In this document: piece by piece, positions 43,834 through 55,800 of the stretch
How the letters are laid out: the number at the start of each line of letters is the position of its first letter
Numbering within the stretch: position 1 is the first letter of the stretch
DNA from: Choristoneura fumiferana
Lineage: Eukaryota; Arthropoda; Insecta; Lepidoptera; Tortricidae
Assembly (NCBI RefSeq): GCF_025370935.1
Contig: NC_133485.1
Span: 8,049,856 to 8,113,855, forward strand
Reading direction: 5' to 3'
DNA: 64,000 bases
Notes under the pieces: generated by a model
Told to the model about the DNA's origin: nothing
The model's input: only the letters and a program-made list of their open reading frames with translations
Database searches by the model: none
Translations under genes and position numbers: made by a program

Positions 43834-44194
43834 TACTTCTCCGTAGCTAATTTGTAGGTAACAAATATACATACTAAATATGTAAAAAAAATAACGTATA
43901 AAATGCATTTTTGTTAAACACTACTTAGTCCAATTCTTCCATAATTTCCTAAACCTCCTAATCCTTTCCTAAATTTCATGTGACATTATCAAATCCAATA
44001 CAAAACTGAAGAGTGACAGTTAGTAGAGTAAGCAGCCCTATCACGCGTTTGTGTACCGAGCAGGCGTAGGTAATTATATCAAGAACGCTGCCGAGACGGA
44101 ATACTGCTCTTTTTTATACTGTGGTCTAACACTAAAAATGAACGTCAAGTTAGAGCATACAAGATACAAAGGAAGCTTATTCCGGTGCAGTGGT

Positions 44195-44235
44195 CTGGTC
44201 GCGGGGTGTTGGGTGGTGGGTGGTGGGTGGTGGGC
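44195..44235 (+). other. G-rich tract with potential G-quadruplex
   Basis: GGGG-TGTT-GGG-TGGT-GGG-TGGT-GGG-TGGT-GGG on the plus strand meets the simple four-tract rule for a quadruplex. It sits in a local GC island downstream of Pabp2; in a Pabp2 transcript it would be C-rich. Confidence 0.6.
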
Positions 44236-45382
44236 ACGCGATAAGTTAGCTAGACCGCGGGGGGGCGGCCGTGCTACGGCGGTCGCAGCGGCCTACCGCG
44301 CTCAGTACGGACAGTAATAACTGCCGCGCCTTAAACCTCTGCGAACAAGGCACGACATTAATATCTATCTATCTACTTGATTAATGCACATGCAAACAGC
44401 CCGAACGTGCAAACTGAAACTAAGGAAGTGGTAAAGGTATTAAAAATACATATTATACTATCAAAAAAACTTTATTTGACATAATAGAGTAGAGTGGGTA
44501 TAAATATTCTTTGCAACATAGTAAAAATAAGGGATCTTTTTAACAATTCCACATTGTACTTCTACCAACAAAAGATTTCACAACTGACCCACATGCATAC
44601 CTATTATAACTATAAAATGCAGTTTTCCTTGACATTCAAAATAATCCACGTAAAATATCACTCAAATTCAATAAAAAGTTTCGTCTGAGTGAATCACCGC
44701 CAACGCCAGGACTCAAGTCATTTTATAATTGAAGCCAAGTAAGAGCCACCATCAATAGCATTCTCTACCCAAACACTATTAAGTCGAATTACAGAGTAAA
44801 GTTAGAGAATACGATTTCCAATCATAGCAAAAAGATGGGAGCAATTAAGAAATAGAATAAATAAAAGTAGGTATGAAGCATCATTCTATCCTTAAAAAAG
44901 AAATATCAGAAATATAAATCTTTAATCGCTTCTGTGTCTGTGTTCCAATCCAAACCAAATTTGGAAACTGACCTATTAAGTTTTCATTAATGCATATTTT
45001 GATACAATGAATTCATTTAGTTCTCTTCAGACAAATAACATAGTATCCTTAATAATAATTTCCCCAACTTAATATTAATCAAACTGGGCGACTTTCGCAG
45101 CCACCATACTTTTAAAAATATGAAACATATGATTTTGGTGTTTTTTTTTTTAAACAATTAGGTATAACAATTATTCTGGATAAATGGGCAAAAGCATGTT
45201 ATCTACATCTACTACGAACACTCCGTCCTCCGCCCTTTTAGCCATTAAATAAATACATAAAAATGGAGCAGAGCACAACAAAGAAAATAAACCATAATAA
45301 CATGTATACATAATCATGCACGTTTTACAAAAGATACAGCGTACACGTAATTCGATCTAATAGTGCGGGAGTTGTCTGGTGT

Positions 45383-48300
45383 TTAATATGGGTTGTACCT
45401 GCCGCGCCGCACGGGCCGGTAGCCCGAGTAGTACGAAGAGAAGCCCCCGCGGAAGGAGCGGCCGCGCCCGCGCGCGCCGCGCGGCGGCCGGTTCGTCGAC
45501 GACAGCCCTGGCTTGTTCGTACGCTTTGGCATCACCTGGACATCACATAACTTATCTTAAATTTCATTACAATTTTATGAAATACTCATTTCTGCACATC
45601 TCATATTTTAAGATAAGAGATTATAAAAATTATATGAGATTATATGAATTTGAGTCCCAGATGGAAGTACACGCATGTTCGCGTGCTTGTGGCTGTGAGT
45701 TTTTATGCTCCTGTTGTTCTATCAAGTTTGCGAACTCAAGTGACATAGAAGAGAAAAAGCTTGGCGGGCCTCAACTACGCTTGTACATCAATGTGGCTCT
45801 TCAGTGACTAATGCTTAGTACCGTCCGGGTCTATATTATATTAATTCGCAATTAATTCCTAATTGAAATTGGCATACCGTTATTTCGCATAATTATTAAT
45901 CCGCATATCATTAATTTGCATAACTCAATACGAATAATGTTAATGCGTATATGTGGATTGGCATAAATTAAATAAGCATAACATTACTTTGCGTAAGAAT
46001 TAAACAATATAAACTTAAATTATTATTTTGATTATCCCTTTTTTTATTAACTCAATTAAATCTAAGAAGTGAACTACTATGTGAAAATATCTATTATCGA
46101 GCTGTTATAAAAAATACCAAATATTGAAGGCTAAGGCAGGAGCTAAGCTATGCTTCACTCCCGGCCTTAGCTTGAACCTAACGTAACCGAGTTGAAATTG
46201 CCTGATCAAGCTTATTCACTTGCTTGATAAAATTATGCAAATTCATGTTATAAGAATTAAAGTTATAGTTAATCATATTATGCATATTTCAATATTATGC
46301 TACATAAGTTTTATAATTTTTATAATTATGCAAGTTGGATGTTATGCAATGCATAATTATATTATGCCAAATCTGTTATGCGAATTTATATTAGGACAAT
46401 TAATTTTATGCAAAATAAGAGGCACCCTGTACTTATCCTTTACACTAATATTTTGCATGTAAACAATCTTAGTTTGTAGTATTAGTAATAGTGCAAGTGA
46501 AATCAAGCATTATAATTCAGAATTATATGTACCTTTATTTGACGCCCTCTAAATAATGACTCGTCCATGGCCATGGCAGTCTGAACACTGTCTTTGTCAC
46601 CAAACTCTATGTAGGCAAATCCTTTTGGATGGCCATCAAACTTATTACATAAAATTGTAACCCTGAAAAAAGATAAAACAAGTTATTAATTGTATAATCT
46701 CACATTGACTTTTCTTTACATGGCTAATTAAACACTATAGGAATAACAAATAGTTTTTTTTACAAGCTTTTATTTAATTCTCAATGTTCATAGGTCTGTT
46801 GTTCATTTAAAATTTAGTGAGTTAATGTTGATTCAATTCCAATGGCCATGTACATAAGTATAGCTCTGATAACAAAGCAATAATAATTGTACCATGAACA
46901 AAAAAGCTGAAGTTGCAAATGTTATTTTGAGCTAAAAACATATTTTGCAATTTATAAGCAGACAAGACAATTTAAAGTGCAACATCAAAAAAACAACTAC
47001 CTAGTAAAAAATACCTGAAAAATAGTTAAATTACCTATTGATGGAGCCACACCCATGGAAGTGTTGTTCAAGCTCCTCAGCTGTAGCCCCATAATCCACA
47101 TTGCCAACATACACTGATCTGTTGTCAGCTTCAATTTTCTCTTCAATTGACATGTTGAGTGGACTTGCTGCACAGAAACAATATTATTTTATTTTTCTAT
47201 CCTGGAACACCTCTGACCAGAGTATTAACAATAATACCTATACAACAGTCTTTTATAGACATCTGATAGGCAAACTCATTAGATAATGGCAGTAATTAGA
47301 ACTTAAATAATTTATTATTTAGTAAAAACTTAAGGAGCTGTGATGAGTGTGTTGTAATTATTTACAACGTTAAGGGGCTGTTTCACCATCCATTGATTAG
47401 CGTTAACCGACGGTTAAATGTGATGCCGTCTCCGTCTATTCGAACAAAACAAATAGAGATGGTATCACACCTAACCGCCAGTTAACACTAATCAATGGAT
47501 GGTGAAACAGCCCCTAAAAATATGGATGTTTGTGTTTGTGTGCATAACTCTTTCATACTGAAATAGCAAGTCTGATTTGTATGAAAATTGGTTAGTACAT
47601 AGGTGGATATCTTGAATAACATGTAAGTTATTGGGAATTTCCTAAGGATTTAGCAATATCCCAGAATTCAGTTAAACTGTTTAAATATGCAAGACCAAAA
47701 AAATAATAATTGTTAATTAGGTATTAATTAAATTACAATTAACTCTAGTATTTACTTCTATTAACTAACAATTATGTTGCAGTTATTTTGTGTCCAATGA
47801 GCAGTTTATTTTTCTGTTAACAAGGCACACAATGATTTCAAAATACTTACATACAAATAAGAACTTGATTACATAATTTCTAAAATATTATATTATTAGA
47901 TTGGTGAATGAACCTGCTTTAGCCATTTCCACAATCATTCAATTTGAAATTTAATAACATGTGTCATTAAATTCAAGTGTTTAATCCCTAAACCAGGAGT
48001 TTCCAATTTGTTATAAAAGAAAATGGACAAATGTAGTTCTAGATATCCATGCCAAGACTTGTGTATGTGGCCACAGTTTGGAAGTTCCTGCCCTAAACTA
48101 ACAATGTATTTACATTAGCAAAAAAAACTTACTTAGTCCAGGAGGGCTGCCCATGCTCATTTGTTTGTCAACCTCTGTTTGCATCTGTTTGAGCTTCTCA
48201 GCTTCCTCTTCCATCTCCCTGACCCGTGCCTTAATAGCAGCCAGGTCTGGCACCTCTCCGCCTGCTGCCTCATCTCCACCCTGTAAATTAGATCATAGTA

Positions 48301-49846
48301 AAAACCAATTTAGAATATTTTATAAAGAAAAAAACATAAATGGTTTTTTATAGTCTTCCTTGGTTATTTTAAACTAGTAGTGTTACTAGAAGAAAAATAA
48401 TCCAGATCAACAACCCTTTCAATTAATTACATAAAACCCAAGGTGATTTTTATGCAAGTTTGACATTTGATTCAATAACCTAAGTTGAATTGATGAGATT
48501 TTTAAGTCAACAATTCTGGATTAATTATTTAAAATAAAGTGTGTTGAAAACTTCATTGTATAAAAACAAATACAATTGACAAACATTGAGATACATACAT
48601 GTACAAAGGTGAACTTATCCCTTTAAGGCAGGGATTACCAAAGTGGTTGATACTGACTCCCATGAGGTTGAAATTGGTTTATCAGGGCTTGACATAAACA
48701 AAAACTTATTATATATATTATTATGAGAAAATGAAATCTACTTACTCAACCAATCACAAAGTTTTTAAATTGGCAAGTATTTTGTATCAACAGGAAAAAC
48801 CTAGAGATGGGATATTTTAAAAAAGAAATTTGGCTATGAGGTATCAGTTAATTTTGGAAAAGAAGGCTTGCCAAAATAGTATGGGAAGCCCTGCTTTAGG
48901 GACCTCTACCACCAGTCTAATGTCTTTAGAGAAAAAATCTTGATGCTTTTTCTCCAAGGCCTGTGTATTTCTTCACCATGTTTATAGGCTATCACTATCT
49001 ATCTACCTTAGTAATTAAAACTAAGTTAAGTTTGACATAAAAGAGTATTTAGTATTTATTTATTTGGCATAAAACATAAAATACATAAGGCCTTATTCTA
49101 CAATATTATGCACCCTGGTAGGGTATAGCCACATTTATAATAATGTTATCTAATTCTAAAAAAAAAAAGTGGAATGATACAATTATATACTTACTGTATT
49201 ATAATATGGTAAATCAAATAAATAAACATTGAAATAACTTATTTAATTTCTACTCCTTCCTAAATTAACATGTAATTAGTTTATTCTTGCCCTGGCACAA
49301 AACATAACACAGCTCTAATCACAAACTAAAGGGAACTAATGTGCTGAAAATGGTCTAAAAAAAAAATTGCAAAACTTGTTAATCTACAAATAAAATAATG
49401 TTTATTGTTTACTTGATTTGCAGCAGTTTAGTATGAACAATTATTAAAACATCTCTAAGTAGGTTATGTATTGTTGTAAAAGACCATGGAGGGGTTTGGC
49501 GCCCTTTACGCTTATTCTAAGCGTGGTGATTCCGACTTACACCAAAGCAAAGTTACGTTAAGTATTTCATATGTTAAATAATCAGAATAAAGCTCGACGA
49601 GTACAATTAGGTAACAGTAACTGAATAAGTATTAGGTATAATTGTTTTTGATATGACTTCTGTTATCATTGGCCCAAGACGGGTTAAATCTTTGATGTTG
49701 ACAAATATCACGATAATTTGAAAAAGCAAGCAATAAATACGAAGAGTACTTACGCCAAGGCTGCTGTCGGTCATATTTAGGGAACCGTTGGTTCCGTCTA
49801 AATGATTGTTGTCAATCGAATCTAAATAATCATCATTTTCGGCCAT
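45383..49846 (-). CDS. Pabp2: Nuclear poly(A)-binding protein (PABPN1/Pabp2), 5 coding exons, 218 aa
   Basis: Binds growing poly(A) tails in the nucleus and makes poly(A) polymerase processive. Coding exons on the minus strand: 49,846-49,754, 48,280-48,133, 47,167-47,035, 46,662-46,533 and 45,535-45,383. All junctions are GT/AG with agreeing phases, giving 218 residues. A short acidic N-terminus (MAENDDYLDSID) is followed by a coiled coil (EMEEEAEKLKQMQTEVDKQM), a single RRM with RNP2 VYVGNV and RNP1 KGFAYIEF, and an Arg/Gly/Tyr-rich C-terminus (RGARGRGRSFRGGF) ending RYNPY, the usual methylated, self-associating tail. The vertebrate polyalanine stretch is absent, as in other insects. ATG 49,846 is the first in-frame ATG; the codon before MAEN upstream is TTG. 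It is head-to-head with SGF29. Confidence 0.96.
45865..46415. repeat. Two opposed arrays of a degenerate ~15-bp GCATAA repeat
   Basis: In the left block GCATAA or a one-mismatch variant recurs at 45,872, 45,887, 45,903, 45,918, about 45,931, 45,945, 45,961, 45,976 and 45,991, a spacing of 13-16 bp. In the right block the complement TTATGC recurs at 46,233, 46,278, 46,295, 46,326, 46,342, 46,362, 46,376 and 46,406, many also near 15 bp apart. The unit is roughly GCATAACATTAATTT. The two blocks form a giant imperfect inverted repeat with about 230 bp between them, in the last intron of Pabp2. Confidence 0.7.
47373..47516. repeat. Palindromic MITE family B, copy 2
   Basis: Arms AAGGGGCTGTTTCACCATCC and GGATGGTGAAACAGCCCCT; same family as 14,649-14,790. 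It lies in the Pabp2 intron between exons 2 and 3. Confidence 0.85.
48281..49753 (-). other. First intron of Pabp2
   Basis: About 1.5 kb of AT-rich sequence between coding exons 1 and 2. I see no exon, clear palindrome or element apart from short AT-rich runs. Confidence 0.5.
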
Positions 49847-50418
49847 GTCCAAGCTCTGCCTGTATCATTAATGTAATTTTTGAGACACACACACGTCGCA
49901 AATCACCTGAAAAATCACAGGACGTTGAGAACAACTTAATCACCACTGAGATAATTCGATGATTACGAGGATGCTACGCTACATAGGCTCCGGCTCGGCT
50001 ATCGACGTACCGGTAACCAATTCCGTTAACAAGCTGATGACCTATATAAAAATATATTTTGCATCACTTACGTTCGGTCGACCGAATTTCTTATGATAGA
50101 TGCGGTTTCATAAACATAACATTATTTTCTAGATATTTTTAGATTTGTTTGGCAAAATACTGATAAGTAAAATTTAACGCCAAACCAAACACTTTTGACA
50201 AATGACTGAAATGACAGACAATCTTTCATTTAAAAATAAGCATGACAGCTGTGCCTTGTCTATGGTCAAAAGGGGTCTTCACACGAAATATTGAAATGTT
50301 TTTTTAACCTTTTTATAAATTTCAAATAAGGTCTACAATAGTTTGAATGAAACGTTTCAAAGATTTTCGTCCTTTTTATTTATTTCATCTTGAATTTAAA
50401 TAAACCAAACCATACACT

Positions 50419-51296
50419 AAAGGCGCGGCCTCATGCAAGTCGCTCGACGCTCGTTTCCAGCGAAAAATCTGGACATGTGACATATAGTGATAAAGCTGAA
50501 AATGTTGAGCTACTGCTGTATGCAATCGCTCGCTCGTCGCTACAAATCTGGTCGCGTGGTATATAGCGATAAAGCTGAAAATGTTGAGCTTCAAAATGGG
50601 AAGCAGCAATGTGTTGACACTGATAAACCCATTTTTGGTATGATTGGTTTTTTTGGAGTCTTTTTGTATGTTTTATTTCAACTCCAAATTTGTTACTTTT
50701 ACAGAATTTGATTGCTTAGTAGCGACATCTCTTGTATGGGTGAGCGGTTAGTTCTGAATGAATGTGGCGTCTCTCGACGAAACATAGATGTCGCTAGTGC
50801 TGCTGCTTAAGTAGCATAGTAGAAATAAGCAACCTGATATGTATGCATAGGAAAAATTCGTGTCTAGATTCCTGTCCAGCAGTGGTGTAGGGGTTATAGC
50901 ACGTAGTACGGATTGCTGAGGACCTGGGTTCGATTCTCAGTGCTGGTCTTTTTTTCTGGTTTTTCTGTTCATCCATATCTCAGTTTGTATTTTCCATTTT
51001 TAGTACTTGTAAACAAACGACATTTCGTCAATTTCCAAACAAACATTGTCATTTTTTTCCAAGCAGTCGGTTCTGCTCAACGCGGCGACTTAACGCTACT
51101 TTTTTTCGCTACTACGACGCTACTTTCACGGGAAATTCGATCACGTGACCAGATTGGTCGCTGCAAACGAGCGACGAGCGATTGCAAACGAGCGACTAGC
51201 AATTACCGATTGAGTCGCGGGAAATTCAAAATGGGCCATGTGACCAGATTTATCACTGGAAACGAGCGTCGAGCGACTACATGGGGCCGCGCCTTA
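50419..51296. mobile_element. Non-autonomous TIR element with GC-rich ends, carrying a tRNA-like insert
   Basis: Left end AAGGCGCGGCC then GTCGCTCGACGCTCGTTTCC; right end GGAAACGAGCGTCGAGCGAC then GGGGCCGCGCCTT, giving ~60-bp inverted termini. Motifs of the type GAGCGACGAGCGA and TATAGTGATAAAGCTGAAAA are repeated subterminally. There is no transposase frame. The flanking TTA/TAA may be a target duplication. A tRNA-like SINE head lies inside. Confidence 0.75.
50877..50946 (+). repeat. tRNA-like SINE head
   Basis: CCAGCA...TGCTGG can form an acceptor stem; GTGGTGTAGGGGTTATAGCA resembles box A, and CTGGGTTCGATTCTCAG is a full T-arm with box B. I could not form a proper anticodon arm, and a T-rich tract follows, so a tRNA-derived SINE is more likely than a working tRNA. 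Confidence 0.6.
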
Positions 51297-51608
51297 AATA
51301 AAAGCTCAAGTCTTGCCAATAAAAAAAAACGCATGCAAAGGCATACATACATGTCCAAAATCGTTCATTCATTCCATCTTTGTTCGTTCATTCATTCATC
51401 AAGATTTCATCATTCGTTCATTACGTGAAAAAAATTTTTTACAGACAAATTTGCAGTTTGTTTGTCAATACAATAATTAATAAGACCTAATCTAATGCTT
51501 ATAAGTTTGACTTGGCATGAAATTGCTATCCTGGTAAAATTATTTCCAATTCATTAACGCCTAAAATGGTTTTTATACGAACTAAGTAATGTAACTTCTA
51601 ATCTTCTA

Positions 51609-52280
51609 ATGTCTTTCATTCAGGTATTTGTGTGTTGTACTTGGCTGCACGTAGGATATTTGAGTTGGAAGTTGTCCGCCAAGTTGTCCGACAATGCGCT
51701 AACCGCTGATGTTGCAGCGCAACAAGTTCAGGTGATTTAATTCTTTCATCAGTCAGTTAAATAAATATAACAGTTAAGAATTGTATACGTATTTAATTTC
51801 TGCCCTAAGTGCCCTTGTATTGTTGATAGGAACGATTGCGATCACTACACAGACTTATTTATGACATTGAGGCCGAGAGGGGCCGCAACGAACAATGCAT
51901 TGACTCAATACTCAGAGCTGAAAAGGCTGCAGAATCACCACCTTCCAATGAAGACTCCTCAGGATCCTCTCAGCAGGTAAAATTTCTAAAGGACATTTTT
52001 AATGGCTTTCATTTCACCTTTGCTACATAGGAATTGTTATTGCAACACTTACCATTATTTTCATTAGAGAAATTCAATTCCGCCCTGAGTTTACAAAAGT
52101 CATACTCTATTAATCCCTTCTTGCAAAATTTTTTTGATGTTCATGTTTTTCCAGCAGATGCAGCTGAAAAGTTTATACAAAGCAGGACTGACAGCTGCCG
52201 AACAGGAGGAGAGGGTGCTTCGAGCTGCACTTATGCGGATATATGAGATTCGGACTATTAAGAACGAAAGGCGAATTCAG
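51609..52280 (+). CDS. Sgf29: SAGA-associated factor 29, N-terminal exons (partial)
   Basis: SGF29 is the SAGA/ATAC subunit that reads H3K4 methylation through a C-terminal double Tudor domain. Exons 51,609-51,731, 51,830-51,976 and 52,155-52,280 join in phase 0 with GT/AG borders. They read as the family's N-terminal coiled coil: ERLRSLHRLIYDIEAERGRN, then LKSLYKAGLTAAEQEERVLR and IYEIRTIKNERRIQ. The start is uncertain: ATG 51,609 is in frame, but residues before about ADVAAQQVQ do not look like SGF29, so a different first exon is possible. The Tudor exons are not in the window: a Ty3/gypsy element begins 370 bp after the last exon, and the scaffold then reaches a 100-N gap and an unrelated contig. 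Confidence 0.8.
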
Positions 52281-52648
52281 GTTTAATTTTTGCTTTACAA
52301 ACTTCTCTTCTTAATTTTTTACATAATAATATGAACCATCAGCCAAATAGTCGACCACCCTAAAGTTGATAATCATTTGCATGTCATAAAACAATAATGC
52401 CAATTAGACGGATCTGTCAACTTGAAAGTTCTACTTTAGCAATATATTAATTTGATAGGAACAGGTACACTACATAAATATGAAAACTAAATTCCGAAAG
52501 TCGGAATCACGAACTTCAAAATACCGATTTTATAATTTCCGAATGTTTCTAAATCCTAATATAATATGACAGGTATTCCAAATTAAAAATACCTCATTAG
52601 GTAAAAATAAGTAGGGTTTAAATTACGATTTTCAAAATTCTGAATATC

Positions 52649-52806
52649 TAATATGTCCAGTAAAACACTTATAGTCCTCAAAATACACTTTATTCAGCTA
52701 GGGAGCTGTGCTTGCATGCATACATGGGAATGTGTGTGTCTACCCTACATCAATCACCTTTTATTATAAAAAGCAAGAGAGTTCTACCACTTAATTATAA
52801 TGTACA
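52649..52806 (-). repeat. 3' LTR of the Ty3/gypsy element
   Basis: Starts (plus strand) TAATATGTCCAGTAAAACAC and ends near TTAATTATAATGTACA. It differs from the other LTR by a handful of small indels, so the insertion is fairly young or the difference is sequencing error. The outer bases are uncertain by a few positions. Confidence 0.85.
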
Positions 52807-52888
52807 TAACATACCTCCCCCCAAGTAACTGTACTCTAACCATAACAATATAAAGCAACAACTTATAACAAACACATTACATTACAAC

Positions 52889-55800
52889 TTACAACAAGAA
52901 CAATATCAAGCACCTACTTATAACTTCTACCAGGCTTTTCATAGGTAATGTAGAACGGTATTTGGGTTTTTTAATTACTTTCCCTCCAGTTTGACTTGGT
53001 TCAGGAGTAGGTATTCCTAACATCTTTGCCCACTGATCTGCGCTAGGTATTTCAATAATACCCTCTTCCTGATTCCCATCTTCACTGATTACCACAACCC
53101 CTCTGTCTTTCTCCTGGGCATTTTCTGTTTCTGGCACCGTTCCTTTATCCTCTATTTCTTCGCCTCTTACTACTTCTTCGCCTCTCACTACTTGTTCGCT
53201 GGGTGGTTCCGTTTCTTCATTCGAATCTGCATTCTGTGCTGTTTTAATTAACTGGTCCATGTGCCTGTTGACTATTGAACCATCTGTTGCTTCCACGCGG
53301 TAACTCGATGGGCCCCCTTTCGAAAAAATTTTCCCTGGTAACCATCTGGGGCCATTACCATAATTTCTATACATTATATTATGTCCAACATTGCTTTGTC
53401 GCACTTTTTGTTTGCGTTCCTGTCAATTTGCTCTTCCACTTTTTTATTGCTGACATTATCCGGGTGGATAGTATCCAAAAGTGTTCGTAGCTTCCTGTTC
53501 ATCAGCAATTCCGCCGGGCTCTTATTTGTCCCAGAGCATGCTGTAGCTCGTAATCCCAGGAGCATGTTCGGGATGCGAACTTCCCACGGTACATTATCCA
53601 TTTTCCGAAGTTTATTCTTCACTGTTTGCACCATTCTTTCGGCTAAACCATTTGTAGCTGGATGGTAAGGCGCTGTTTTTACATGTTTTATATTATTCGC
53701 CTTTAAGAAACGCTCCATTTCGCCGGATACGAACGATGTACCATTGTCGGAAACATCATTTCGCATAAGCCGTGGTAGCAAACAGTATACGTAAGTGTTT
53801 TATAACAGTAGCCGAGGTCATATTGGTGACCATAAACACTTCAGGCCACCGTGAGTAAGAGTCAACTGCTATCAGGAAATATTTGTTCTGAAATGGCCCC
53901 GCAAAGTCAACGTGTATCCTAGACCATGGTCTGGTAGGCGTGATCCACTCGTGATTTGTTTTAGGAGGCATGTGCCGGTTTTCTAGGCACTTTGAACAGT
54001 CTCCGATCAGTCTCTCAATGTCTTCGTTGAGCTGAGGCCACCATATGTAGCTTCTTGCCAGGGCCTTTGTCTGTACTATGCCGTTATGAGTACTATGAAG
54101 TACCCGAAGTGTGGCTTCCCGAAACATGGTGGAATAACTACACGACAGCCTAACAGGATGCAATCCTCCTTTAGCGACAATTCGTCTCGATGTAGCCAGT
54201 ATTTACGTAAGTCACTATCATTTACTTTGGTTGGCCAGCCACGTTGTATGTGATGAACAACTGTTGCTAATACTTTATCTTTTTTTGTTTCTGCTGCGAT
54301 TTGTTCTGCATCGAACGGAAAATCCTGCGGTGCTTCTGCCATCAGTAAAATCTCCCCAAGTTCTTGTTTCTGGTTGATCCGGCACAGGTTGTTGGCCAAC
54401 GACTTAATCCATCAGCATTGCCGATTTGAGAACCCGGTTTGTACATTATCTGGTAACTGTGTGCAGTTAATGCCAATCCTATTCTAGTTAATCGTGGAGA
54501 CATCATGCTTGGCATAGGCCTTTTTGGGTCGAAAATACCAAGCAATGGCTTGTGGTCCGTTACTATTGTAAAGGATCGGCCAATTAAATAGTTATGAAAC
54601 TTTTGAATGCCGAACATGATTGATGCAGCCTCTTTGTCCAGCTGCGAATAACGCCGTTCATGTGTATGTAACGTTCGAGAGCTCATTGCAATTGGGCGCT
54701 CAATTCCGTCTTCAAAAATGTGCGATAGCACTGCACCAACGCCATATTCAGAACTGTCACAAGTAAGTACTAGAGGTTTGTGTAGATCGTAATGAACTAG
54801 CGTTAAATCAAATGACAATAAACGTTTTGCCTTGTCGAACGCTACTTGTTCCGTTTCAGACCAGTACCACGTCTAGCCTTATCAAGCAGCCGATGTAAAG
54901 GCTCCAGCATCGTTGCTTTGTGTGGTATGAACCTTTCATAAAATTATAGAGCCCGAGAAAAGCTTGCAATCCTGCACGTTTTGTGGTGCCGGTGTTTCAT
55001 TATAGCCTCCACTTTGCTCGGAGCTGGATGTATACCCTCTGCGTCTATTACGTATCCCAGGAATTCTACTCTCTGTCTGCCCAACTTACATTTATTCTTG
55101 TTCAACCGTAGTCCTGCTTTCTGTATACGTGTGAGTACCGCATCTAAACGCTGCCACATTTCGTTTTCATTTTGACCCGAAATAATAATATCATCGATCA
55201 GAACTGCCACCCTTGGATGCCTGCCAGTAGAGCTGTCATCAACCGTTGAAAGATACCTGGGCTCGCTTTGACTCCGAATGCCAGGCGGTGCACTGAATAT
55301 AAACCCTTGGAGGTGTTTACGTGAGAATTTCGCCGTGGAGTCGTCCACCGTTACCTGCGTATAAGCTCGGTCCAGGTCTAGGGTTGAAAAATATTTGCCT
55401 CCGGCTATGGTCGCGAAGACTTCATTGGCGGTTGGCATCGGATACGTATCCGATTCGGTGGCTTGGTTCACCGTACTGCGATAGTCTCCACATACCGGAT
55501 GTCCCCTGTCTTCTTAACAATCGGCACTACGGGCGTCGCCCAGTCGGAAAAAGATACCGGACGGAGTACCCCTTCCTGAACCAATCTATCTATCTCTTTT
55601 TCGACACGATCTTTTATCGCATACGGTACAGGCCGAGCTTTAACAAATTTAGGTGTCGCCCCTTGCTTCACATGAATAGCTACCGGTTCTCCTCGGTAAG
55701 TACCGAGTCCTTCTTTAATACCTCTACATGTCTATTAATCATTTGGTTAGCATCGTAAGAAGTTGACACGTAATTAACGTTTAATGTAACATTTAACGCT

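Larger units (their letters stand above)
38357..45382. other. Intergenic region and 3' UTR of Pabp2, repeat-rich
   Basis: The first ~300 bp hold the 5' UTR/promoter of the F-box/E2-like gene (-). The rest contains palindromes at 38,721-38,982 and 41,835-41,953, a lepidopteran-type repeat at about 40,995-41,135 (GGCCTGTGCCCAGCAGTAGC), a TAGTGCCATCCAC repeat copy (41,547-41,645), a TIR element (43,581-43,833) and a G-rich tract at 44,195-44,235. The Pabp2 3' UTR enters from the right; the first minus-strand AATAAA after the stop that I see is at 44,471-44,476. No coding exon is supported. Confidence 0.55.
49847..51608. promoter_or_regulatory. Head-to-head intergenic region, Pabp2 / SGF29
   Basis: Separates the divergent starts of Pabp2 (-) and SGF29 (+). 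The first ~400 bp next to Pabp2 are free of obvious repeats and likely hold its promoter. Most of the rest is an 880-bp TIR element (50,419-51,296). No TATA box stands out. Confidence 0.45.

Noticed and set aside
45379..45807. 142-residue plus-strand frame
   Set aside because: It overlaps the last Pabp2 exon on the opposite strand; the Pabp2 reading is conserved and spliced.
50877..50946. Possible tRNA gene
   Set aside because: Box A, box B and acceptor pairing are present but no anticodon stem forms, and it is embedded in a transposon. Treated as a tRNA-derived SINE.
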